Origin: Pseudo-nitzschia pungens
Taxonomy: Eukaryota > Bacillariophyta > Bacillariophyceae > Bacillariales > Bacillariaceae
Direction: 5' to 3'
DNA length: 64,000 nt
NCBI GenBank assembly: GCA_037355855.1
Contig: CM074763.1
Coordinates: 930,001 to 994,000, forward strand
The number at the start of each line of letters is the position of its first letter. Position 1 is the first letter of the stretch. Under the pieces are notes generated by a model, which worked only from the letters and a program-made list of their open reading frames with translations, was not told the origin of the DNA and did not search any database. Positions 43,349 to 53,800 of the stretch are shown piece by piece. The position numbers and the translations under genes are program-made.

Positions 43349-46300
43349 TCAGAGGAGTCGATTTTGTGCGTGTTGGACATTGCGTCGTCCCTTCTTTGAC
43401 TTCTCCCGTTTGAGATGTTTTTCTCCATGCCTTAGCCATTCCTTTGGATCTTTTCCAATCATTCCAATCAGATCAACCACATCTTCAACATCCTTTCGTT
43501 TGCACAACAATCGAAGATCGGAAATGTATGCTTCACTCGGTGCGGTACCATGTTTGGCGATGCACTCTTTTAAGATCAAAAGAGCGGATCCGAGCTGCTG
43601 GTGCCTACTATAAAACTGAACCAGAGACCCGTAACTCGCGAGATCCAAATTGCGTCCGGCTTCTTCGATTTGTTCCTTTAATTCGAGAGCTCTTGTAAGC
43701 CGCTTGTTAGCGACAAGCATTTGGAGAAGCAGTCGATCGCTGTAGGGGGAGGGAGACTGAAAGATTTTGTAAGAGGAGAGAAATGAGAAATGTGTATTTT
43801 TAAGTTGGTTTGAAAACGCAGAGCTTGATACTTACTAGTTTGTACTTTGCAAATTGTTTTTCGTGATACTCGAGAGCTTCGTTCAGAGAACCAGAGTAAG
43901 TTTTCACTTCCAACATGGAATTGAGTAAGGAGGAATCTACAATGTCATCTTCAGCCGCTTTTTGCAACGCAAACTCTGCATTTCGCTTGTTGCTCCTTTT
44001 AAGCCAACCAGATGATAGATAATCCGGCATGGTCTCTCTGACGATGGGTATTAGACTAAGCATTGATGGATGTCCCAACGTTTGTTCATATGCATCCAAA
44101 ATCTTCCTCACCCTGCGCAGCGGCATCCCAGGCAAGATACTTCGTAAATCTTCAATTTTTGAAAGTTGACCAGAATCTAAACCAGCTAAGGCTTTCTTTG
44201 ATGCAATAGTAGGTTTGTCTGACAAAGTTATACTTTCGTCTCCAAAGAGCGACATTCCATCGTCTGCGTGTATCAGATCGTTGACTTGATTAGTGTCAAC
44301 GCTTGACTTCTGCTCTTCAAACAAGGAACTCGCAAGCTCGGATTCGCCCTCGAAATCGTTTGCAAGATCCTTTTGCATCCTGTCAAACAGTTCCTGGATC
44401 TGGTTTTCACTCAAGTCCAACTTTTCGTCACTCTGTGAAGCATGTTCTTTCAATTCCACAAGGGCTTGATCTAGAGCTTCCTCATAGCTTTCTGGTGTGG
44501 GCGTCAATCTTTCCTCTTCACCACGGCCGGTAAAGTCGATCTGCTCGATACCAAATAGCTCACTCGCTGCTTCCTCGTTCAAACCAAATACTTCTCCTTT
44601 GTCACCGGGCTTGTTTCCTTGTTTGGAAAGAACTTCGTCGTAAACCCTTGAGTCGTTGTCTTGCGGAGAAAACTCTTTCTTCGTCGGCATCTGTGGACAC
44701 ATGAGGTCGTCAGCCAATAATTGCATCCGTGAGTGAATCCTAAATCAATTACACAACAACGAATGACACATCAATGAAGAAGGGTACTGAATTAAATGTT
44801 TTCAAGGTACAAACCAAACTCACCTCCTCGCCGTTGCTGTTGGGATCTTTCAGTCGGTGTTGAGGCGCATTTGTGGCCTTCTCTTCGCCGAAAAACAAAT
44901 CCTCATCACTATCGTCCGAAAATAAATCCTCGTCGTCAAAATCAATCTCGTCGCCTTCGTCATCATCGCCTCCTCGAAGGTCGTCGATAGTTGCAATGTC
45001 GTCTTCATCTACAAACAGACCGCGGAACTTTTTTCTTTTTCCCGGTGTGTATTCGTAGTCCTTCTCTCTCTCGTCCATGTGGCGAAGTGCTCCGATACCA
45101 ACTTTTGTGCTGCTTACTCCTGGGACACTCCTATCTCGGTAGCTGGGCTCCCACCTTGTAGTAATGAGACGCAACGAATTTTCGCAAAGATACCCCAAAT
45201 TTTCTCTCCCTGCCCACATGGTACCGAGTCCGTTTTTGTTCAATGCTTTCGCACAAGAATGGACCAACGCAGAAATTACCCTGGTGTCCTTCCGTACTCT
45301 CTTTCACCAAAGGTTGCAATTTCTTTCTTGTTGCGAGACGACGCATCGAGTGCGCCTTCCATGACTATCAAATCGGAAAATTTCCCTCCATCCTTGTTTG
45401 TGCCGGAATCCAGCTGTAAATTATCGTCACCCCCATCTAATTGGTTCGGTCTCGAGCCCCCAATCGTCCGAAGGTGATCCATCTTACGTACTTCCGAGGC
45501 GAGAAGTATCGCCTTGGCAGGTTGCCGAGTCTCCGGCAGCTCCCGCGCACAACATTAGGGCCGAAGTAAATCCATCGTCCTGCTCTACTTCCGCTGCTTC
45601 TGCTAGGATGACGATTTGGCGCGCCATTTTCCCGTGATGGGCGGTGATTGTTTCTCGCTTCATGTCTCTCCGCGATGTACCGCGTTGGTACCGATTCGCT
45701 ATTTCGTGACTTTTCGCGACCGATTTCAGCGCTGCTGTGAAACAAAGAGTGGTTGGTTTGACCTCAAAACGCTCCATGTCTTCCAGTAAGCCGATGGCGC
45801 GTTCGGGTAGACCCCTTGCCGCGCACAGTCGGAGAATTGCTCCGTATGCCATGACTGTGAACGACGAAATATTGATGAGGACGAATTTGAAGGACGAAAG
45901 AATTCAGCGTCCATGCTAAATAACGTGCGTCAAATTCTAGCTAGAAGCTCAGAGACAAAGCAAGTCACTCACCATCTGGTTCAATGCCAACAATCCGCAT
46001 CTCTTGCCAGTGTTTCCATCCGAAATCTCCGGCCTTGGCACGGACGGCAGTGGGGAATTCTCCCGGAATCGCTACAAATCTTGTAGCACGCCGCTAGGAG
46101 TGAGGTGTAAGCGGCCTGTGTCGGCGCATGACCCCCGTGAGACGCCATCTCCTTCAGGACTTCTCCGCAGCCCTCAAAATCTCCCAGTTTGGCATGAATC
46201 TGTACGGAAATGGAACGATGAAACAATGGAGAAACAACATTAGTATCATCGGTGACAGCAACTCACCACAAAGAGTTCCAAACACAAAAAGTGGTTGCAT

Positions 46301-47472
46301 GCCGCTGATTGGAACCCCGTACACAAACGCACGACACGAGGAGAGTCACTATTCTATGGTTTCTGCGACAGTCGACGATAGACTCACATCCACGAGGATC
46401 GACCAGCTGTAGGAGGATACTTCGTGGTTCTGGTCCCTCATCAACTTGAATATTCGCCGTCCTTCCTGGGGGGTCTGGCAACACGTCATCAATGTGGTGA
46501 AGGTGTGTTCGCCAAAGGCCGACACGGGAACTCCCAGATCTTGCAGCAGGTGCTGGAGGGCGCGAATGATCCCGATGGGTTTTTGCCGTGTCCCGTGGCG
46601 ATCCCGATGGGCCCGCAGTGTTTTCGAAATGTCCGAGTCCGATGGCAGCGAAACCGCTTCGGTGGACACCGGCAGGGCGTCTCGATCCGTGCCATCGGAT
46701 TGGTTTTCGCCCTTTTGCTTGTCGATGGCCTCTCGGTAGGCATCCATTTGATCGGCGACTCGATTGTAAAACCTAACGCCGCGGTAGTCGTCGTTTTCAA
46801 TCCGAATGGATAGAAAGGTGAAAGAAAGAAAATGTTAGGGTTGTGTGCACGCAATCTGCTGATGCTCGCCAACGGCACCACTCCATCGATTCCAACAATA
46901 CCCCAAAATACTCCAAGATACTCCAATATACGCACTCTCTGTGTCGGTGTCCCAGATAGACCGGTTCGGGAGTCGGCTGGCTCGTCAGATAGGACGTGTT
47001 GGCCATCAGATCCTCCAGTATAGCGTCTTCGTACGTGTACTCTTCTTCCTCTTGCACCGCGGGGAGCAGGTCGTTGTCGTTTTTTCCGTGGGCCAGCAGT
47101 TGCTCCCAGCGATTGCGCGCCCACTGTCGCCTCGGTCCCGCCTTGGATCCCGGGGCCGACTGCCGCGCCTTTTCGTCGGCGATCCTCTTCATTCGGCGGT
47201 TGTATTCCCGTCGTTTCTTTTTCGTCGGGGGCCGGGGTTTCGAAAAGGCCGAGGCGCGATCGTGCCGTCGGTACCGGAGCTGCTGGAGGATGGATATCGT
47301 CAAAGACGCCCTGTCGCTGTCGCTCAACTCGCTGCTGGAGGCCGCCGCCAGAGGCAGACGCCGCCAGGTGGGAAAACTCCCTCCTCGGGTTCGAAATTCC
47401 GGGGTGGCGAGACGAAAATACCCTTTGGCGAATGAGCAACTCCGTGACTCTTGCGAGATTCCTTTCTTTCAT
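43349..47472 (-). CDS. Pentatricopeptide repeat protein with several apparent single-base frameshifts
   Basis: Exons recognised from the 3' end: 43756-43349, 44690-43836, 45854-44824, 46199-45973, one ending at 46388, and a first part ending near 46950. Clear GT-AG junctions restore PPR sequence: KYKL|SPSPYSDRLL, NSNGEE|MPTKKEF, EPDV|MAYGAILRLC and SILVD|IHAKLGDF. Three single-base steps are needed: an extra base near 46062 (CCC), an extra base near 45520, and a missing base at 45279-45281 (CCC). Repaired segments read as normal PPR, e.g. ATAKAILLASEV and GVISALVHSCAKAL. No AG acceptor precedes the exon near 46800 (NDDYRGVRFYNRV). An acidic insert (DDEGDEIDFDDEDLFSDDSDED) sits mid-protein. 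The 5' end is uncertain: the ATG at 47472 and the coding frame of ...LSDSDRASLTISILQQL differ. The product probably acts on organellar RNA. It is either a real gene with sequence errors or a decaying gene. Confidence 0.7.
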
Positions 47473-47974
47473 CGTTTCCTACGGGCGATGCTATTCTTAT
47501 TCTTGGTTGATACCGTTGATACTGTTTCGTGCAACGGAGGTTGGCTAGTGTAGTGTGGTCGTTTCCGGTTTGCTCGCAACCCAATTGCGAGTTGGTCCGA
47601 AGATTCGTGATTTGATCAAACAATAATCTCGAATCAATCAATCGATGCGAGATGGGAACTACGGTAATGGGAAAGTGAGAATGTGTTGATGGCGATGAGA
47701 TTGGTTCGGATGGTGCGCGCATTTATTGTGTTTGCGCGCGAAAAATAGTCAAAGATCGAAATTTCGATGGGATTGATTGATTCAGATTTAGTGTTTTGTT
47801 TTTTTCATGTTGCTTGGGAACAAACATTGCGTCCTTCCACCATGAACCATGAACCATGACAGGTTGACCACACGATCAATGCTTGGAGGGCAACAAAGAG
47901 GTACAAACGACAGAAACACAAGTAACCGTTGAATTAGTCTCCGACTCGAGGAGGCATCGAAAACTTGCGACAGC
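47473..47974. other. Divergent intergenic region, PPR / EAPP-like gene
   Basis: This ~500-bp region contains poly-T and AT-rich stretches and no supported ORF; open frames on both strands are short. If the PPR 5' end extends upstream, part of this region could be its leader. Confidence 0.4.
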
Positions 47975-48895
47975 ATGGTGGAACTGTTGGAAGAAGGCGC
48001 AGGGCAGCGTCCTCCTCACTTTCCCGTTGTTGCGAACGATCCCGATCCGAACAATCCCCACCCAATGAATCGACACCACAACATTGTTTCGGCGGGAGAG
48101 TCTGCCGCGGGGGATCCGGACGATTTCTCTGCAACGGACGACGACGAGGAAGAACGCGCGTACCATCGATGGGATCCCTCCCGTTCCGGTTCGAACGATG
48201 CAACGGGAGGAATGCTCGACAACGACCCTTCGAACAACAATCCCCCCGATTTGCTGTACGACGAGAATCTGGACCAAGAAGACGAGGCATACGTGTACAA
48301 GCACTTGCGAGGGGGAATCCAAGAGTCCGTCACCATTCGGACAACAACAAGTGCTACTACTTCCAGAACGGTTCCAAACCTGGGGAACGGGGGGGGACTC
48401 GGACAGCAGCAACAACAGCAACAGCAACAACGGCAATATTCACATCCGCAAACCGTTCAAATGTACAAACCCCGAAACAGCGACGCCGTCCTAAGCTGTC
48501 CGTGCTGTTTCAACATCGTTTGCATGGATTGCCAAAAGCACAAGCGCTACGCAAACCAGTACCGCGCGATGTTTGTCATGGGGGTCACCGTGGATTGGAA
48601 CCACATCTTGGTCTACGACGACGTCCAGCGCGGCCTGGTCTCCAAGGCGGAGCAGGGCCGCTCGGGGGTCGAGGAATCACCTTCCGAACCGCTGCCGACC
48701 GAACACCCGGGATCGGTCCCGCCGTCGGAAAACCCCGGGGGATCCGTCTACCGAAACAACCCGTTGCTCCGGGCCGCGGACGGAGAATATTACGCCGTGG
48801 AATGCGCCACCTGCGGCACGCAGGTAGCGGCCCTGGACATGCGGGACGAGGTGTACTATTTCCACGGTTGTCTGGAGTCGTCCTCGGCATTTTGA
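47975..48895 (+). CDS. E2F-associated phosphoprotein (EAPP) family protein
   Basis: This single-exon gene encodes 306 residues. The N-terminal ~145 are acidic and disordered, followed by a polyglutamine run of nine (from CAGCAACAA repeats at ~48402-48432). The EAPP domain begins near 168: VLSCPCCFNIVCMDCQKH, then YANQYRAMFVMGVTVDW and, after a variable Pro/Ser/Gly insert, YYAVECATCGTQVAALD. Paired CxxC motifs suggest metal binding. In animals EAPP is a nuclear phosphoprotein that modulates E2F-dependent transcription; in other eukaryotes its role is little known. The ATG at 47975 is the first in the frame. A long overlapping frame on the same strand (47965-48948) is a composition shadow without domain features. 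Confidence 0.85.
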   Translation: MVELLEEGAGQRPPHFPVVANDPDPNNPHPMNRHHNIVSAGESAAGDPDDFSATDDDEEERAYHRWDPSRSGSNDATGGMLDNDPSNNNPPDLLYDENLDQEDEAYVYKHLRGGIQESVTIRTTTSATTSRTVPNLGNGGGLGQQQQQQQQQRQYSHPQTVQMYKPRNSDAVLSCPCCFNIVCMDCQKHKRYANQYRAMFVMGVTVDWNHILVYDDVQRGLVSKAEQGRSGVEESPSEPLPTEHPGSVPPSENPGGSVYRNNPLLRAADGEYYAVECATCGTQVAALDMRDEVYYFHGCLESSSAF

Positions 48896-49495
48896 CGGGA
48901 AGAGCCGAGCGACCCGGGAACTCGAGAAATGCCAAGGCATTGTTGTAATATTATTATCATAATAGAGTATTGTACCGGTACTTGTAACTGATTTAGCTCG
49001 CATCGTTTCATTTCGGTATCGGCATTTCCACAGAAGAACATGTTTTTCGGAAGAATAAAGGTTGGCGCCTTGTGATCGAAACAAGGCTATACGAATGTGG
49101 AATCCGTTGAAAGAGTCGACGAGGTGAAATCTTATTTCACACGAACCACGCGGCGGTGACTCTCAATGTTTTGCGTGTAGTTGACGAACATCGATTATTT
49201 CATTTCTTAACCGAACTTTGATGACAGGGCCTCATTTCATGGTTCGAAAATTTACAGTACTTTGATTGACGTCAATATAGAACATTGCAATTGATTGTGT
49301 TTTACTACTTTAGGTTGTGCTATGCACTATAGCCGGTAAAGAACAAGGCCCAGGTACTGTCCTTTCGGCACCGAATCAAACGTCTCCCGTGCTGATCCTG
49401 AATCGATCCGTAACGAAACAGGCGCCAACGTTGCACGAAAAACGTTTCTCTTTTGCAATTGAATTTCGTGTTGTCTTTCTATCGCGTATTCTATT
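48896..49495. other. Convergent intergenic region
   Basis: This 600-bp region lies between the EAPP-like gene stop and the eIF3k stop. It contains an AT-rich stretch and one TTGTACCGGTACTTGTAA site near 48971. Frames seen here are not supported. Confidence 0.5.
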
Positions 49496-50179
49496 CTATT
49501 CCGACGATGCGACCATGTTGCACATGTTGGCAATCGCTGAATAGCTCACTCCCTCTTGGAACACACGTCCGCGCTTTACATTGTCCGAAGAGGCAACAAA
49601 GGTTACCGTATCGGCGCTGACCGATTCGACGCACGCAATGTCTGTCAGCTTCGATGCCGATGAAGCGTCCAGTTTTAAGTTCGTCAAGACCTTTTTCAAG
49701 CTCGCGCTTCGGTAGGTGAGTGCCATGGCCTCGAGAATGCCCTTCTGGAGAATCTCGGTGGATCGCCCGACGCATGCCTCGATATTTTTGTCGCCGCTGG
49801 TATTTAGTGTTCCAAAAGTGTCCCAAAATTCCGGAAATTTGCAGGCATCCAGGGTTTTGCAACATCGCAGAACGGTGGAAATCGGCTCGGTCTTTTGGAG
49901 TCGCTCGGGAACGAGGTACGACAGTGCCAACCAGTCCGTGTTGGCAGAGGGATATTCGAGCATCGCAAGCAACAAAACCAACGCAACCTTGTTCGGATCG
50001 GCTGCTTTAGGGAGAAATTGGTATATCTTCAACAAAGCCTTGTTGGCTTCGAAGTAATATTCACCCTCCCCCGTCGCCTGGGCGTCGACGTAGGCCTCGA
50101 GTGTGGGTTGGTTCGATGTTTTGTAGGAACCCTTGGCCATCAAGGATTCAATATATTCTCTCGGGGGTGCGTCACTCAT
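49496..50179 (-). CDS. EIF3K: Translation initiation factor eIF3 subunit K
   Basis: This single-exon gene encodes 227 residues, close to the ~218 of animal eIF3k. The N terminus matches the family: REYIESLMAKGSYKT, LEAYVDAQ and YYFEANKALLKIYQFLP. The central helical HAM domain includes LALSYLVPERLQ and KFPEFWDTF. The C-terminal winged-helix part contains AMALTYRSASLKKVLT and VTFVASSDNVKRGRVFQEGVSY. eIF3k is a peripheral, non-essential PCI-type subunit of the eIF3 complex, which assembles the 43S pre-initiation complex in the cytosol. The ATG at 50179 (MSDAPPREY) is well placed. The frame is intact. Confidence 0.92.
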   Translation of the reverse strand: MSDAPPREYIESLMAKGSYKTSNQPTLEAYVDAQATGEGEYYFEANKALLKIYQFLPKAADPNKVALVLLLAMLEYPSANTDWLALSYLVPERLQKTEPISTVLRCCKTLDACKFPEFWDTFGTLNTSGDKNIEACVGRSTEILQKGILEAMALTYRSASLKKVLTNLKLDASSASKLTDIACVESVSADTVTFVASSDNVKRGRVFQEGVSYSAIANMCNMVASSE

Positions 50180-50861
50180 GGTAATTGTTGTATAGTTGAT
50201 GTGTGTTGTTGATTCGGCTCTATTTTCTCGAACTGCCGGGCTTGGCTGAAGTCTGGTTGTCCTGTGGTGGGATCGGAGGTACTCGTAGAAGCTGTTTGTT
50301 GGAAGAGGTTTTCCAATTGTTTTCCCTCGTCTTTCGGCTAACCTTACGTTAATTTACTTCTTACCTACCGGTACGGTAAGGTAAGTAATCTTAAGGTTAC
50401 CTCCAAAATGAACTAACGAATGCTTGCTCTTGCATTCTCAGAGCTTAGCAGCGCTGATCAAGAGGTCAGGAATCCATAACGTCCGTCATTCGTGTCTCCT
50501 ATCCATCTGATATACGGACGGACTGACTATTCTGTAAGAATGGAAATATGTGGAACTGGGAATAAGGATACATTCTACATACCGGTATCGGTAAGACCTT
50601 ACGACTAAGGACAACACGTCCAATATACAGTGAGAGAGACTAACATAGTACTACTAGTGGCCTACACACTACACACACTGTTCCTCTTCCAATTATTATT
50701 TCTGTATTTATTTCATAATACCGGGTAAGGTTATTAGGAGTACGAGTAACCTTACTATGAGCATGAGGAGCAAATCATCGTCATTGAAAATACGAAGTAG
50801 TAGATTGTGTTGTCTTGGTTCAGCTTATTGCGTTAATGAATAGTGTACAACATCAAAACAG
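50180..50861. other. Intergenic region between eIF3k start and VPS13 end
   Basis: This 680-bp region lies upstream of eIF3k and downstream of VPS13, both on the minus strand. It carries CTACCGGTACGGTAAGGTAAG near 50366 and TACCGGTATCGGTAAG near 50580, both members of the window's recurring motif family, and a GGTAAGGTTATTAGGAGTACG run near 50725. No ORF or RNA gene was recognised. Confidence 0.5.
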
Positions 50862-53800
50862 TTAAGTGCGACTTTCGAAGAATTTCAGTTTTTCAAGCAC
50901 TTGCTCTCCGAGAAGACGAGGAACAAAAATGGATTTGCTATGCAACACATCAATCCCTGATGCTAGACTTTTCGAGTGTTTGTGTGGCTTCTCGATCTGA
51001 TTTCCTTCAGAAAAATCTGGATCCGATAAGTGCCAAACAATGATTTCATCAAATGGAAAAGCTGATCCTTCGTCGACCACGTGGGCGGGCATATGATCGA
51101 TGTGAATGATGTTAGTGAAGTATGCCTCCCATTTAACTGAGCAAAAGTGTTCATCAAGCTTTGCAGTCAGTAGAAGGATTCTCTCTAAGGTGATCATGAG
51201 GATCAAAGGTGCGGGATCGATATTATCTCTGCCTTTGTAGTGTGATTTGAGATGCCGGACTCCTTCTGCATGGTAAAAATATCCCTCCCCTAAATGAAGA
51301 CCTGAACGGACTCTTGACAAGAGTGCCTTTCCTGCATTCTCCCCCTCCACATATTCAACCAAGAGATCTTTGCCATCTACATGAGCGAATAACCTAGGAT
51401 TCCGTGAACGTACCATACCTCGTGTGTGCCGTGCACTGCTGCTTTTGGGACTGTATTTCATTTGTAAGGAGAAAAGCGAAATCACCAGTGATGTACCATT
51501 CAATACAAAAGCCAAACCATTCATAAATGGTGAGGATATTGTATTGACAATGCTCAAGTGATGCTCTGTCGTTTGGACAGGATTACCGTCATCGTAAATT
51601 GGGACCAATTTGGAGTCCCGTTGTGACTGCTTCTTTAGTTGCGAGGAATAATACTTGAGACATAATGCCCAAGAATCAAGAATAGATGAACACCCTTCTG
51701 TGAAAGTGTGAAAGACCCCTTTGAACAAAAACGTTGGGTTGGAAGAAAGTCCCATTAACACATCAACAACTCTCCAAATACTCATATAATGCGACCTTAA
51801 AATTTGAAGATGATCCTCAACATTACCGTACGCATGCAAGTTCGAGAATGGTCGAAGTCGCATGGGGAGTCTCTCAAAAGTCAAGGCTTTGAAAAGTGAT
51901 GATGAAAGTAGTCCAGGGAGAACACCCGACCAACTCAAATCAGCTCTTGTTGTCGAGATCTTCAGTCGTTCAATGTAAAATTTGTGCTGGACTTTCGACA
52001 ACAACGGTTGCTTCTTCCTTTTCTTCGTTGCATTGCGTATTAAGTAATGACCGCTACGAGGCGTAGAGAGTTGACTATACGCTGGGGTATCCCTCAATTT
52101 GGCAGCTATGGCTGCTGTCGTGAGAGGTTCTCCTCTCCCGTCATCTTGGATCGAACTATGCGTCCTTGTTGCTGCGATAGCGTCTTCGGGATATTCACCT
52201 ACACCACTACTTGCGAGAAGCGATTTGAGTTCCTCGTCGCGAGATTGAGACGCCGAACCATCTTTGGCAGAAGTACTTTTAGATTTAACTTGACGAGCCA
52301 TACGAACGAGTAACCCTGCGAGCTCCCCATCCACATTTGCAAAAATGGGCTCTGACGACACTTCTATCCAGTCCAAAAGCGTGAGATTCCCGTATCCACC
52401 ATGTGTATTCAGCGAGCTACACCATGATATCGAAATCGCATTGTGGCGTCGATTTTTTCTACGGGTGTTTTTTTTACCGAGCTGACGGTGGCCCATTTTC
52501 AAAAAGACCGGATAGGGAGTTACCCACAGTTGGTTATTCAGCTTGATATTGCCGATGGAGAAACGAATTTCGTCCTTCTTATTATCCTTTTTCTTGTCCA
52601 CTTCGATGTCCTCGAGACAAATGTAAAGTAATTCCTTCGGTGAAAAATCCACAACACTCACGCCAATCCCATAAGACATTCGGATGGATATCGACGATGT
52701 TAGAGGTGTCGACACTTCCGGTGCACTTCGAAAGTAATCAAATTCGCCTTGACGAACGCTGGAGATTCGTGGCATCGACGCGTCTGACACACGAAATACT
52801 CGCGTCGGTCCATCTGCTACAACTTCGGCAGTGAACAAATCACTCTCGAGTTTTAGTATAGTCCCCGGAGCAATTTTGTCCAGTGGAAACTTTCCAAATA
52901 CAATATCCCTAGGATTGTCGACAGACCCTGAGGCCTTAATGAGAAGTGCTCGGCGGCTCGATTCTGGTTCGTCCCAAGCGAAATCTTCATTTTGGTACTG
53001 GAGTAGTAAGGAGTCACAATCATTATCCTCGGACCCCAACCCTGAGATAGCCTGCCCGAACCTGAGAGGGTACATCGTGTGGTTTTCTAGACGGAAAGGC
53101 GGGTGATTTGATTCGCGAAATACAATGAGATTCGTTGCTGACTTTTTATTACTTTGTACTTCCACCGTGACGATGATTGTTTGTCCTTTCATTTTGTGAC
53201 GGATTCGCATAGTGACCTCCCTTCTATTCAACCGAATCTTAAATAGACCGGACCAGGCCCATCCAAACTCCTTGAATCGAAACCGGATTTGACGAGAGTC
53301 GTCGAAATGAAAAGGTTGTGGCGATGTCGTTGCACTAACGATCAGGTTTCTGCTAGTTCCAGTGTTTGCTGCAATTTCGATATCCCGCCCAGTCTCGTTC
53401 GATATGGAGTACCGATTGACTATATGGATAAGCTTTGTCCCTAGTTGTCCGCCGAATCGATTGTTAGCTTCCACTGTGCTCGATCTTAGCACGAGACGAT
53501 CAAAACACTGGCCATCGTCAATCTTTGATTTCTCATTGCCAGACGTCACGTCTGGAGTAAGAACAGTGATATTGTGTTTAGCTTTTTGACCACCCTGTAG
53601 AGGTATGGAGTCCGACCAAGGTAAAGCATTTTTTTGCACCAAAAGTCTTTCGTTTCGCGACAATCGTTTTCGCACTGTTAAACGAGGGGCATTTTCATCT
53701 CCGATCATGAGAACATCAAATCCAGATCCAGACGAAGTATTAAGAAAATTCTGGTTGTCCATGAGTTCAGCGAGTCCCAAAGTATTTCCAAATTTCTGCC

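Noticed and set aside
17969..47472. Programmed +1 ribosomal frameshifting as the cause of the frame steps
   Set aside because: Steps go in both directions, share no slip sequence, and several sit in simple G or C runs.
47965..48948. 327-codon plus-strand frame overlapping the EAPP-like gene
   Set aside because: It is Arg/Gly-rich with no domain, and the neighbouring frame holds the clear EAPP cysteine motifs.
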